From IMG/VR virus record IMGVR_UViG_3300030060_005467, positions 24,851 to 85,441 of that record: a stretch of DNA of 60,591 nucleotides. The stretch is one strand, 5' to 3'. How positions within the stretch are numbered: position 1 is the stretch's first letter; every line of letters starts with the position of its first letter. Source of the stretch: a virus. The position numbers and the translations under genes were made by a program. Below the pieces are notes generated by a model. It had not been told where the DNA came from. It saw only the letters and a program-made list of their open reading frames with translations, and made no database searches. Below, in pieces: positions 26,914-35,613 of this stretch.

Positions 26914-28722
26914 TTATCTTAATTCAGCAACGTTGAATGTTGGTACACCGTCAACTTTAACATGTCCGTAGAAACGGTTGTTCACCATTTTCTTAGCATA
27001 TCTTGTCATAATCCCTTTTACAGGAGCGAAGTTGAACGGGTTGTACATTGTTGGAGTAAGTTGCATTGGCACGTATGGTGCGTAGATGTAACCAGTATCC
27101 AATAATGATTTCCCTTTATGTCCAATAATCATAGAGTGTGCTGGAGCATATGGGTCTCTATAAATTTGGTATCTTCCCGAAAGAGAACCAACTTTTTCAA
27201 TACCCATGTTATATTGGTCTTGCTCTGGGTTAGCGTCAGAAACGTGGAAGTATTCTAAATCATCAAAAATAGCTGAGATTTCAGAAGATACAACTACGAA
27301 GTTTGCACCACCTCTAAGAGTAGACTTATGAATTTGTGCAGAAATTTGGTTAACTTTAGTAATTAAAGTTTGATTCCAATCTTTTTGCGTATAAGCATTA
27401 GATGCTTGAGAAGACTTTCTCCATCCTTGGTAATCCCATCTTGAAGAAACACCTGCAACTCTTAAATCTCTTAAGATTTCTCTATCGATTTCAGCAGCAA
27501 CTTGCTCAGACAACATAGAAGTCAATTCAGCTTCAGCGTCAATGTTGTGGAATGCACTAACATCTTGCGCTAATTCTGGAGACCATGTAGCTCTTAATTT
27601 TCTTTCTTCAACAGCAACAACAACTTCATCCAATTTGAAAGAAACTTCACCTAGTTCAGTCTCTAATTCAAGAGAAGCGTATTGTGTCCAAGAAATACCG
27701 AAAGCAGTTTTAGTTAAAGCAGATTGAGCACCAACCATTGTAGCACCAACGTAACCGTCATAAGTAGCGGTACCACCTTGAGCAACTGGGTGAGATAAAT
27801 CAACTTCAATATATAAGTCACCACCAGCATCACAAATATCACCGTAGTCAACGATTCCTTTTCCGTACTTCTGAGTAACCAATCTAAATGGTAATTCACC
27901 ACCATTAGCAGCAATTACATTAGCATCTTGGTCAACTAAGTTACCACCAGTAGCGTTAGTAACTTTCAAAGAAGCTAAGAAAGCTTCAGTATCCATTTCG
28001 TTTCCGTCTGGACCTGTTAATCTACCCTTACTTCTAGTTGCGTTTGCTGTAAATCCAGATACTTTAACGATAGCACTTCTAAGTGAACCATCAGTAGCAG
28101 TTGGAAGTGCAGAAAAAGCAGCAGCATAACCAAATTCTCCAGCAGAATTTAATGTTTGTAATTCTCTTCCAGGGTTGGTAATAATAGTTACCGTACCTTT
28201 TGAGTTATCAAACAATCCATCATTGTAATATAAGTCATATAAAGACTTAGCTTTCATTGGAGTAGCAGCACAGTTTCCAGCAACATCAACACAATCAGGA
28301 AGACCGTGAGAAGCCATCGAAGTGTGTGCAGAATACTGAGCACCATCAACATATGGGTCACCAGCAGCACCAGCAGCATTAACTCTGTTTGATGTTTGTG
28401 GTACGAAGTAGAACAATTTACCAATTGGCATGTTCATAGCTTGTACAGATACAATATCATTAGCTAATAATTTTGAGAATACTCTTCTCACGATAGGGAA
28501 TACTACCGTTTCAAAAGACCCTGAAGACGTAGCATCAGTTGCCTCTGTTAATAAAGAAGTCGCCTGATTCTCAAATAATTGAGCAACGTTTTCTTTAACG
28601 TGACCTTTAAGACCATCTAAGAATCCTAAAGAATCCCACTTTTGTTGAGTTTGTTCACGAATAACCTTCATGTGGTTTAATCCGATGTTCCCAACTTGTC
28701 CAGAATTTAATAAATGTGACAT
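26914..28722 (-). CDS. Major capsid protein (T4 gp23-like)
   Basis: A 602-residue protein. The N-terminal part 'ENQATSLLTEATDA' mirrors the T4 gp23 propeptide junction, where the prohead protease cuts after LTE; the predicted cut is E60|A61. It is followed by 'PIVRRVFSKLLANDIVSVQ' and 'MNMPIGKLFYFVP', typical of the gp23 N-arm and spine. Later 'AEIDREILRDLR' and a C-terminal 'KKMVNNRFYGHVKVDGVPTF' also fit. The order protease, scaffold, capsid is that of T4. It is longer than T4 gp23 (521 aa), perhaps with an extra surface domain in the Gly/Ala-rich middle. It is probably co-transcribed with the scaffold, since only 39 bases separate them and no motif lies between. Confidence 0.92.
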   Translation of the reverse strand: MSHLLNSGQVGNIGLNHMKVIREQTQQKWDSLGFLDGLKGHVKENVAQLFENQATSLLTEATDATSSGSFETVVFPIVRRVFSKLLANDIVSVQAMNMPIGKLFYFVPQTSNRVNAAGAAGDPYVDGAQYSAHTSMASHGLPDCVDVAGNCAATPMKAKSLYDLYYNDGLFDNSKGTVTIITNPGRELQTLNSAGEFGYAAAFSALPTATDGSLRSAIVKVSGFTANATRSKGRLTGPDGNEMDTEAFLASLKVTNATGGNLVDQDANVIAANGGELPFRLVTQKYGKGIVDYGDICDAGGDLYIEVDLSHPVAQGGTATYDGYVGATMVGAQSALTKTAFGISWTQYASLELETELGEVSFKLDEVVVAVEERKLRATWSPELAQDVSAFHNIDAEAELTSMLSEQVAAEIDREILRDLRVAGVSSRWDYQGWRKSSQASNAYTQKDWNQTLITKVNQISAQIHKSTLRGGANFVVVSSEISAIFDDLEYFHVSDANPEQDQYNMGIEKVGSLSGRYQIYRDPYAPAHSMIIGHKGKSLLDTGYIYAPYVPMQLTPTMYNPFNFAPVKGIMTRYAKKMVNNRFYGHVKVDGVPTFNVAELR

Positions 28723-28761
28723 AATTGTTTTAAATTTTAATTTTAATCGTTTTTATTATTT

Positions 28762-30087
28762 TTATTTATTATCGACTCTCTTAATTAAGTCCATAATTCT
28801 AGAAGTTTCTTTGTCAACATAAACAGTACTTTCGTTTAACTGTTTAGATGAGCTAGAATTAACTTCTTTTTCAATCTTATTATTAATTGACTCGTTAATT
28901 GGCTTTCTTGCGCTCAATTCACTAGCAATCGTTTTATAAAGTTTTTTCGATTCCTTAAGAGTTGAAACTTCGTTATCAAATCTTTTAAAGATTCCTTCTT
29001 TTTCATCCTTAGTTGTCGAGTGCTCCATAAATAACTTAGTTACATAAGTTAAATTAGAGTTAAAAACTACAGTTTCAGCCAACATTGTTCTAAATTGTTT
29101 AAGAGCTTTTTTGTATTCTTCATTTTTCCCCTTTAACTCAGTAGCTTCAGTTAGCAAAGTATTATATTTTTTAGTTGTTTCAGACACCGCTGTTACATTT
29201 GGAGCTTTAACGTTGTTAGCTTTTCCACCAGCACCCTTAATATCGGTTAATGTGTTAGCTACAGTACGACCCTTACCAACTTGTATTTTTTCTTCGATTG
29301 ACCCTTCACCTTCTTCACAAGTTTCCTCCTCAGTGATTTCTTCACCTTCAGCGATTTCTTCACCTTCTTCACAAGTTTCCTCCTCAGTGATTTCTTCACC
29401 TTCTTCACAAGTTTCCTCCTCAGTGATTTCTTCACCTTCAGCGATTTCTTCACCTTCTTCACAGTACTCATCTTCATCTAGGTCAATTTCGTACATAACT
29501 TCATCCATAACCTCGTCTTCGATTTCTGAATCAATATCTATATCGACACCTTCTCCAGAACCTTCACCAGTCTTAATAACAAATTCACCAGGTTCGCTAA
29601 CGTTTAATTTAACTTCACCAGCTTCATCATCAACAACCACTTCGATTTCATCATCACCAGTCAACTTTTTGTAAACTGCAATAACATCATCGTCTGATGC
29701 TGTTGTCATATCCATCTCTATCTCATCATCTGATGCTACTGCATCCATTCCAGTTTCGTAATCACCTTCAAGGTCATCACCTACATCTGAGCCATCGATG
29801 TCACCAACTTCGATTTCGTCTTCTTCTTCACCAGCTTCGTCATCACCCTCGATATCATCAAGTTCGATTTCTTCACCAGCGTCATCAGAAGCATCAGCTA
29901 CTTCAGTTTCATCTTCATCAACATCTTCTTCTAAATAACCTTCTTCTATAGATTCTTTCACTAAACTTTCAATTTCTTCTTTCGCAACGGAACGAAGTAT
30001 TTCTTTTGTGTTGGCATTTAGAGCTTCTTGAATTCTTTTCGCATCCAAGATAGCTTCTTCTAAAATTGATTTCTTTTTATCAGCCAT
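28762..30087 (-). CDS. Prohead core/scaffold protein (gp22-like) with acidic tandem repeats
   Basis: A 441-residue, extremely acidic protein (Glu/Asp-rich 70-270) between the prohead protease and the capsid gene, the T4 position of gp22. The middle holds tandem repeats built on 'EEITEEETCEEG' and 'EEIAEG', which place three Cys residues in the acidic tract. The C-terminal ~170 residues are helical with 'YNTLLTEATELKG', a likely protease site. Scaffolds of this type are degraded by the gp21 protease before DNA packaging. The assignment rests mainly on position and composition. Confidence 0.75.
   Translation of the reverse strand: MADKKKSILEEAILDAKRIQEALNANTKEILRSVAKEEIESLVKESIEEGYLEEDVDEDETEVADASDDAGEEIELDDIEGDDEAGEEEDEIEVGDIDGSDVGDDLEGDYETGMDAVASDDEIEMDMTTASDDDVIAVYKKLTGDDEIEVVVDDEAGEVKLNVSEPGEFVIKTGEGSGEGVDIDIDSEIEDEVMDEVMYEIDLDEDEYCEEGEEIAEGEEITEEETCEEGEEITEEETCEEGEEIAEGEEITEEETCEEGEGSIEEKIQVGKGRTVANTLTDIKGAGGKANNVKAPNVTAVSETTKKYNTLLTEATELKGKNEEYKKALKQFRTMLAETVVFNSNLTYVTKLFMEHSTTKDEKEGIFKRFDNEVSTLKESKKLYKTIASELSARKPINESINNKIEKEVNSSSSKQLNESTVYVDKETSRIMDLIKRVDNK
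29300..29463 (-). repeat. Tandem DNA repeat inside the scaffold gene
   Basis: A 36-base unit (12 residues, EEITEEETCEEG) and an 18-base unit (EEIAEG) alternate as A-B-A-A-B. The copies are nearly identical at DNA level, which points to recent duplication or slippage. Confidence 0.85.
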
Positions 30088-30143
30088 TTTTTTAATATTT
30101 TTTAAAAAATTTTTATAGTAGACATATGTATGCCCACTTGTTT

Positions 30144-30151
30144 ATAAATAT
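30144..30151 (-). promoter_or_regulatory. Late-type motif ATATTTAT
   Basis: Lies between the protease stop and the scaffold start, pointing to the scaffold and capsid genes. The leader would be about 50 bases. Confidence 0.5.
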
Positions 30152-30190
30152 GTCCTATTTTGTTAAAAAGACAAGTTTTTTATTTTTTTT

Positions 30191-30898
30191 TTAATCTAAT
30201 AGAAATTTGTTTATTTTATCTATTAGTAAATTTTTAGATTTTTCTTTTGATTCAGTAAATGGTTTTGCTTCTTGTGCATCTTTAAACATCCATGAACCTG
30301 GGGTACTTGGAGATGTTACGACATCCCAACAGATTAATTCAAAATCATCTTGGACTATATTTTGACCAGCAACTTCTTTAAGTGAACCAACGCCTCTAGA
30401 TGATACACCAATCATAATATTATTCTTAATAAGGTTAGCAACCTCATCACCCTTAGTTGATACAATACCGTAATTAACATAACCAGGAGACATCAAAACC
30501 TCCATCTTACCCATAAGAGTTTTACCTTCCCACCAAGTTTCAATAATATTGTGAGATATTCTATCACCAGCAATAATAGAAGACTCTGGATGGTCTAATT
30601 CACCAATCGCTCTTCTTTCTTTAATTAATTGTTGATAATTATTAACTTCCCTTTCTAAGATTTCTTTTGGGTATATTCTTCCATTTCTATTCTTAACACC
30701 CCATTTTTGCAATACCACGTATAATACCAACGGAGAGGTAATAATAGAACCACTCTTATCTAAACTCTTTATTTCATTAACAAATGGTTTATTTCTAGAA
30801 TCATTTGGGTCAACATAACCTGCATCACTTTCTATTAACACACCTAAACCTTGTTGACCTGGTTTTAATATTTTTAAATCTCCTGACATGATTATCAT
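30191..30898 (-). CDS. Prohead protease (T4 gp21-like)
   Basis: A 235-residue serine protease. 'KNRNGRIYPKEILEREVNNY' is the family's N-terminal core. 'RAIGELDHPESS' gives the catalytic His (H103) and 'MIGVSSRGVGS' the catalytic Ser (S166 or S167). 'FELICWDVVTSPSTPGSW' completes the domain. It matures the head by cutting capsid, scaffold and other proteins, typically after (L/I)xE. The ATG at 30898 is used; an internal ATG at 30889 (MSGDLKIL) is an alternative that would leave a longer gap to the motif at 30905. Confidence 0.92.
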   Translation of the reverse strand: MIIMSGDLKILKPGQQGLGVLIESDAGYVDPNDSRNKPFVNEIKSLDKSGSIITSPLVLYVVLQKWGVKNRNGRIYPKEILEREVNNYQQLIKERRAIGELDHPESSIIAGDRISHNIIETWWEGKTLMGKMEVLMSPGYVNYGIVSTKGDEVANLIKNNIMIGVSSRGVGSLKEVAGQNIVQDDFELICWDVVTSPSTPGSWMFKDAQEAKPFTESKEKSKNLLIDKINKFLLD

Positions 30899-30904
30899 TT
30901 ATTA

Positions 30905-30912
30905 ATAAATAT
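30905..30912 (-). promoter_or_regulatory. Late-type motif ATATTTATTAATAA
   Basis: Sits directly after the terminator at 30931 and before the protease gene. It has the same 14-base form as the copy at 18629 on the other strand. Confidence 0.6.
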
Positions 30913-30930
30913 AGGTTAGAAATAAAAAAA

Positions 30931-30951
30931 ACCCAGAAATGAATTCTGGGT
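30931..30951 (-). terminator. Rho-independent terminator
   Basis: An 8-bp stem (ACCCAGAA / TTCTGGGT) with loop ATGAA. Read leftward a run of Ts follows. It ends the unit that finishes with the gene at 30979. Confidence 0.8.
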
Positions 30952-30978
30952 CAGGTAAATACTTTATATTTATGTGAT

Positions 30979-31422
30979 TTATTTTTTAGTTTTTCTAAAA
31001 TCAAAATATTTAAATTGTTCTAGAACATCACTGGTAATTACATTACCAACCAAGTCTAACTCTCTCTTTACTTTACCCTCTTGTAACTTAAATAAGTTTT
31101 TTTGAAAAATGGTAATTTCACAATTCATAAATGACTTTTTACCATATGATATCCCAGATTCTCTCATATCAAAATCAACTATACATCTATTTATGTGAAA
31201 CAAATCAGAATCTAAAATAGATTTTAATTTAATTTTAATATCCTTAGTAACACTTCTTAAAATAGGGCCATAGTTAATTTCACCATCAACAACAGCTTGT
31301 CCCCATGCTGATATGTTAACGTATAATGCTTTTGGATTTTTATTATCTACAGTTCCAGAAACTACTCTGTAATTTTTGTGTCCTTGAGAAACCAACTGTT
31401 TACCATTCTTAGTAATAGTCAT
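30979..31422 (-). CDS. Unknown head-cluster protein, 147 aa
   Basis: No family recognised. It has a basic N-terminus, then alternating strand-like segments ('ALYVNISAWGQAVVDGEINY', 'INRCIVDFDMRESGISYG', 'SFMNCEITIFQKNLF') that suggest a small beta domain. It lies between the coiled-coil membrane protein and the prohead protease, so a head role is possible. A terminator follows its stop. A 47-base gap without a clear motif separates it from the upstream gene. Confidence 0.5.
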   Translation of the reverse strand: MTITKNGKQLVSQGHKNYRVVSGTVDNKNPKALYVNISAWGQAVVDGEINYGPILRSVTKDIKIKLKSILDSDLFHINRCIVDFDMRESGISYGKKSFMNCEITIFQKNLFKLQEGKVKRELDLVGNVITSDVLEQFKYFDFRKTKK

Positions 31423-31469
31423 AATTTTTAAATTTTTATAACTATAGGTATTTTTTTTAAAAAGTCAAG

Positions 31470-31811
31470 TTAATTTTTAACCTTAAGCAAAGCAATAAAG
31501 GCACCAAACGCTATTTGAACTACAGCCCATACCGTAATAGCTACAGTTCTAAAAGTATTAAGTGTTGTAACGTCTTTTTTAAGTTCTTTAAGTGTAGCTG
31601 GACTAGCTATATCATCCATATATCTCTTCCACTTGATGATACCTTCAACTTCTTTTTCCACACTTTCAATTTTACCTAATTTGTGACTTATTTCAGTAAG
31701 TATTAACTGAATTTTTTCATCATTTTCGTTGAGTCTTTCTAATTCATTTAAAACCAACTTAGAATACTCATTCCACCCATTTTGAGGGACCCCTTTACCG
31801 TTTTTTTCCAT
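31470..31811 (-). CDS. Coiled-coil protein with C-terminal membrane helix (XhlA-like layout)
   Basis: A 113-residue protein. Residues ~15-65 form a charged coiled coil ('LVLNELERLNENDEKIQLIL'). Residues ~91-110 form one hydrophobic helix ('VAITVWAVVQIAFGAFIALL') followed by a short basic tail. This layout is shared by the haemolysin XhlA family and similar small phage proteins that aid lysis or anchor complexes to the membrane. Homology cannot be shown by eye. It follows the PAS gene by 4 bases, so it is part of the head operon; a membrane-docking role in head assembly is another option. Confidence 0.5.
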   Translation of the reverse strand: MEKNGKGVPQNGWNEYSKLVLNELERLNENDEKIQLILTEISHKLGKIESVEKEVEGIIKWKRYMDDIASPATLKELKKDVTTLNTFRTVAITVWAVVQIAFGAFIALLKVKN

Positions 31812-31815
31812 TTTT

Positions 31816-32412
31816 TTATAAATTTGTAATATCTATATGCGTACCTACCATTCTAACTGGGTTTTTATCAGCGTCCCATTCTATAACGCTACCCCTAGAT
31901 AATATCCTAACGGTATGTCCGTGCTTATGTCTGTATCTTGTGATACTTTTAAACTTATATTCTCCTTTACTTTCAAAATGTTTATTTATTTCTGTATTCA
32001 ACTCTATTAAGTCATCTTCGTTGGCTAATCCCTTACAACCTTGCAACTCCGTGTTTAATTCATCATCTTCAAACCCCAATTGTCGCATTAAGCCAGGACT
32101 TGCGGTGAACGAATCGAAAAATAAATCAAAATCGAATAAATTTTCACTCTTAGGCTTTGTACTTAGAGGGGGTTTTATCTTAGTAACGGACTCATTCAAA
32201 TTTGTCGGTCCGTCATCTTCCTCATCAATATTATCTACAAAATTTTCATAAACTTTTAAACTATTATTTATTGTCCAGTCCCAATACCCATCAGTAGTAT
32301 AACCTAAAGTCAACTTCAATATTTCTAAACGATTGAACACATCGGTGTCTCTAATGCAAAGCTGCTCAACTAGTTCTCGAAGTTTTTTTATGTTATTGGA
32401 CTGACTAAACAT
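31816..32412 (-). CDS. PAS-domain protein (PAS_3-like)
   Basis: A 198-residue protein. The N-terminal 'LGYTTDGYWDWTINNS' is the opening strand of a PAS_3 fold. A ~60-residue Ser/Lys/Asp-rich insert follows. Then 'SPGLMRQLGFEDDEL' and a C-terminal 'YRHKHGHTVRILSRGSVIEW' with 'PVRMVGTHIDIT' complete the classic PAS/PAC pattern. No kinase, cyclase or DNA-binding domain is attached. It lies 3 bases from the gene upstream and 4 from the one downstream, inside the head operon. It may sense a ligand, or may simply have been recruited as a structural or host-interaction domain. Confidence 0.75.
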   Translation of the reverse strand: MFSQSNNIKKLRELVEQLCIRDTDVFNRLEILKLTLGYTTDGYWDWTINNSLKVYENFVDNIDEEDDGPTNLNESVTKIKPPLSTKPKSENLFDFDLFFDSFTASPGLMRQLGFEDDELNTELQGCKGLANEDDLIELNTEINKHFESKGEYKFKSITRYRHKHGHTVRILSRGSVIEWDADKNPVRMVGTHIDITNL

Positions 32413-32415
32413 AAT

Positions 32416-33240
32416 TTATCTTAAATTACTCTTTAAATCATTTAGTTTTAAAACGTCAAGTTCAAAACTATCAATATTATATCTTTTATCTAACAAATTC
32501 TCTTTAAGATTTAAAAGACTCATCTTTAAATCCGCATCAGCATTTTCTAATTTACCATTAACCAAAGCTAAACATTCACTTACTGACTCTTTAAATATTT
32601 CTTCTTTTTTAACCTCGTCTGAATTATGCATTATAATATCATTTAACAATGAAACTTCAGATTCACTAAGAGATTTACCATATTCTTTGTTAAATTTACT
32701 AACCATTATCGCTGATAAATCTTTGTTGGATAATACGGTATCCCCTAAACTTTCTGTTATTTCCTTTTCGGGTTCTGTGTTATTTATTATATACTCAGCA
32801 ACCTTATGCGTTACCTCAACAATGTCACCAACTGTTTTAGTGGTCTTTTTAGTGTTAATTAAAAAAGAAATGTTTTCGTGTAATTCCTTTAACTCTTGAT
32901 TATGATAATCATAATCACCAAGCTCAGAATTTCTTACAATAGGTTTACATATTTTTGAATATGACTCACTTATTTCTTTCTTTGAAAACTTATCCATTAA
33001 AGAAATGTTCTCTTTAACAAATTCAATAGCCTTATCTTTATCACTTTCTATCTTGTTTTCAATGTTGTTGAAAATATAGAACTGAGTCTTAAGTGATTGA
33101 TTCTCCTTAAGAGCCTTTATATAGTCTTTAAAAATACCTTTTCTTTTTTTATTGCCAGTAGCAATTGATTCAGCTAAAACTCCATTGTATACTGTTTTCA
33201 GTTGACCAAAATTCTTATGTACTTTTTGCTTATCTGCCAT
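32416..33240 (-). CDS. Unknown helical head-operon protein, 274 aa
   Basis: An almost entirely helical, charged protein without Cys clusters or membrane segments. Runs such as 'KAIEFVKENISLMDKFSKKE' and 'EILKELHENISF'-like heptads suggest a bundle or coiled coil. It follows the portal gene behind a late-type motif (33260) and precedes the PAS gene by 3 bases. By position it could be a prohead core or chaperone component, but no family is recognised. Confidence 0.5.
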   Translation of the reverse strand: MADKQKVHKNFGQLKTVYNGVLAESIATGNKKRKGIFKDYIKALKENQSLKTQFYIFNNIENKIESDKDKAIEFVKENISLMDKFSKKEISESYSKICKPIVRNSELGDYDYHNQELKELHENISFLINTKKTTKTVGDIVEVTHKVAEYIINNTEPEKEITESLGDTVLSNKDLSAIMVSKFNKEYGKSLSESEVSLLNDIIMHNSDEVKKEEIFKESVSECLALVNGKLENADADLKMSLLNLKENLLDKRYNIDSFELDVLKLNDLKSNLR

Positions 33241-33259
33241 AATCCCTAGTTTATATTTT

Positions 33260-33267
33260 ATAAATAT
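33260..33267 (-). promoter_or_regulatory. Late-type motif ATATTTAT
   Basis: Between the portal stop and the start at 33240, directed toward that gene, with a leader of about 14 bases. Confidence 0.55.
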
Positions 33268-33287
33268 AAAAAAAATCTACAAAAATA

Positions 33288-35315
33288 TTATTCATTGATG
33301 ATTTTATCGATATCACCTATCATATCATTAATGGTTTTGTTAACCCTAATATTCTTATCGGAAACCTTAACCCTTTCATTTATTAAGGTATCATCGTTAC
33401 TATCTTTTAAAGAGCTAAGCAATTTATCAAAATAGTTATCAGAATATTTTTTTAACTTTTTTTTATGTTTTAACTTATTCTCTGTAAGTAAATTATCTAT
33501 TTTTTTTATTGATTCTTCAGTAGCTTCTGGCTCTTCAGCACCACCTTCATCACCAAAGTCTAAGTCATCACCACCTTCATCTTCACCACCTTCAGCTTCA
33601 CCAGCTTCATCATCACCAAAATCAACTTCATCATCACCTTCGTCACCAAAGTCTAGGCCTCCACCACCGAAGCCTCCACCGCCTCCACCGAAGCCACCTT
33701 CATCACCACCTCCTGAATCATCAGAAGATTCAGAAGAACCTCCACTTTTAGCTGCGTCTATATCTCCGTAAAGTCTATCAACTTCATCAAATGTTCCAGT
33801 ATGTTTAATAACATTGGCCGTGTTTTCCATTTCAGCTGCCGCCGCTTTCTCAACTCTTTGCTCAAGGAAATCTTGTTTAATTTCCTCATCGGACCACTCT
33901 AGTATTTCCCGTTTACCTCTAGTCATAGACATAACACCAAACCCGTTACCAGAATCAGTTGTCGCGTCTTTATAAAGTGTAATCTTAGATTGCATTTGTT
34001 CAATCTTAAGCATTTGAGCTTGAGTTGATGGGTTATTAAGTGTTAAAGTAAAGTTGTCTAATTCATCTTCCAACCCTAATAAGAACAAATGTAAAATAGC
34101 AATCTTATTTAATTCCATAATCATAGATTGCTGTATTAAATTTATAGTTCTAGTAAATCTAATATCTTGTAGAGCTAAATTCTTACCATCACCAAAAGCA
34201 TCCTCAAACCCCAAGAAAGACTTAGGTACTCTCAATGCCGTAAATAACTTTCTTTGTAGGTATTCTATATCTGCAATTTGGTCCAAATTACTAGCACCAG
34301 GTAAAGTATCAATAGGATTAGGAGCATCCTCACTTCTAACTGGTATGAAAAAATCCTGGTCATTAGCCATTTGATTATACTGTAAATCAACCTGACCAGT
34401 CTTAGGGTCAGTAATAGGTGTCCTTTTAAATCTATTGGCTATTTCATCTACGTAAGATGGCACATCCTCATCATCAATGTTACCAACGAAAATCTTATAA
34501 ACTCTTCTTTCTGGCGCCCTAGTAACTCTATAAATCAACATAGCGTCTTCAGAAAGAATTAATTGTTTCCATATTCTCCTAGCTTTTTCTAACACAGAGG
34601 TACCATAAGGTAGTCTTCTATCATCACCAAGCAATCTAAAGTGAGCAACTTGCCAAGAATTAAATTCGTAGTCCTTACCTCGCCACACGAATTTAACTTT
34701 AGAATCCTTACCATCAGCAATTTCTGAAGTACTCATTACCCTGCCAAAAACATCTCCCTCTCTTCTCTCTATCTCAAAGTTAGGTAATTGTCTAGCACCC
34801 ATAATACCAGCCTTATCGTCAATATTAAGGAACACAAAGTTATCCCCATATTTACAAGTGTTTCTGGTCCACATAGGTAATGATGTGTGAATATCTAATC
34901 TATTAAAGAATAAATCTTCTAATATCGTTTTAACTCTTTTAGAGTTTGAGTAAATATTTAAAACCCTACCCTTATCATTAACGGTAGTTGATTCCTCTCT
35001 CATTATATCTAATGTAGCAGCAATTTCTGGGTAAAATTCCATGTTCTCAAAGTCAGAATAAGAACCAATTCTAGTAGTCTCATAATGTATTGTTTTTTGA
35101 AACATTTCATTATCTACTTTTCTCCACATACCACCAACATACTTATTCTGTTGTGCTTGTAGTTTAGCCACATCATATTCTGCTTTATCTGTGGTCTTAA
35201 ATATAGTATCATTATCAATCGAATACTTATTAGATTGAGCCACACTTGACTGAACCCCAGTAGGTCCGAATATGTTATTTAATTTTTGAAATACCGTTAA
35301 CTTCTTTTTAGCCAT
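33288..35315 (-). CDS. Portal protein (T4 gp20-like) with acidic Gly/Asp-rich C-terminal extension
   Basis: A 675-residue protein. 'MEFYPEIAATLDIMREESTT' and 'NTCKYGDNFVFLN' are typical of gp20. 'AERRVYKIFVGN'-like and 'LFTALRVPKSFLGFED' segments follow, the latter being a strong portal hallmark. The core ends near residue 510. The last ~160 residues contain an unusual stretch of Gly, Asp and Glu ('GDEGGFGGGGGGFGGGG', repeated 'DFGDE') and a helical tail. The extension may be cut off by the prohead protease ('LLTE' follows it). The terminase gene lies upstream, separated by a small gene. Confidence 0.9.
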   Translation of the reverse strand: MAKKKLTVFQKLNNIFGPTGVQSSVAQSNKYSIDNDTIFKTTDKAEYDVAKLQAQQNKYVGGMWRKVDNEMFQKTIHYETTRIGSYSDFENMEFYPEIAATLDIMREESTTVNDKGRVLNIYSNSKRVKTILEDLFFNRLDIHTSLPMWTRNTCKYGDNFVFLNIDDKAGIMGARQLPNFEIERREGDVFGRVMSTSEIADGKDSKVKFVWRGKDYEFNSWQVAHFRLLGDDRRLPYGTSVLEKARRIWKQLILSEDAMLIYRVTRAPERRVYKIFVGNIDDEDVPSYVDEIANRFKRTPITDPKTGQVDLQYNQMANDQDFFIPVRSEDAPNPIDTLPGASNLDQIADIEYLQRKLFTALRVPKSFLGFEDAFGDGKNLALQDIRFTRTINLIQQSMIMELNKIAILHLFLLGLEDELDNFTLTLNNPSTQAQMLKIEQMQSKITLYKDATTDSGNGFGVMSMTRGKREILEWSDEEIKQDFLEQRVEKAAAAEMENTANVIKHTGTFDEVDRLYGDIDAAKSGGSSESSDDSGGGDEGGFGGGGGGFGGGGLDFGDEGDDEVDFGDDEAGEAEGGEDEGGDDLDFGDEGGAEEPEATEESIKKIDNLLTENKLKHKKKLKKYSDNYFDKLLSSLKDSNDDTLINERVKVSDKNIRVNKTINDMIGDIDKIINE

Positions 35316-35361
35316 TTTTAATTTTTTTTTAATATAGTCTTTTTTACAAAAAATTCAATAG

Positions 35362-35607
35362 TTATTCAACGTAATCACACTGAACATAAGCTGTTCTAGT
35401 GGGCTGACCAAGAACAACTACCACATTATATGTATATGTCACTGAATTATCATTACCCTGAGTACCTATAGGAGTACTACATGAATGTATACCACCAATG
35501 TTATTTTTATTTGGATTTTTTTTAACAGATGTATCTGGAGACCACTTATACAAACCAGCACCACCTAACCCTGTTTTCCTTATATATTTTTTATCATTTG
35601 AAGCCAT
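35362..35607 (-). CDS. Unknown small protein, 81 aa
   Basis: It lies between terminase (6-base gap) and portal genes. The first half is Gly/Lys/Asn-rich with 'GGIHSCSTPIG'; the second half is beta-like ('TYTYNVVVVLGQPTRTAYVQ') and ends with a second Cys. Size and position suit a small virion or packaging accessory. No family recognised. Confidence 0.5.
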   Translation of the reverse strand: MASNDKKYIRKTGLGGAGLYKWSPDTSVKKNPNKNNIGGIHSCSTPIGTQGNDNSVTYTYNVVVVLGQPTRTAYVQCDYVE

Positions 35608-35613
35608 ATCTTT

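Noticed and set aside
29111-29951. Open frames on the + strand across the scaffold gene (Ser- and His/Leu-rich products)
   Set aside because: They are shadows of the acidic repeats on the other strand and have low-complexity products.
30966-30973. ATATTTAT copy on the + strand in the leftward head block
   Set aside because: It lies downstream of a leftward gene and points into it; no + strand gene follows, so it is taken as chance.
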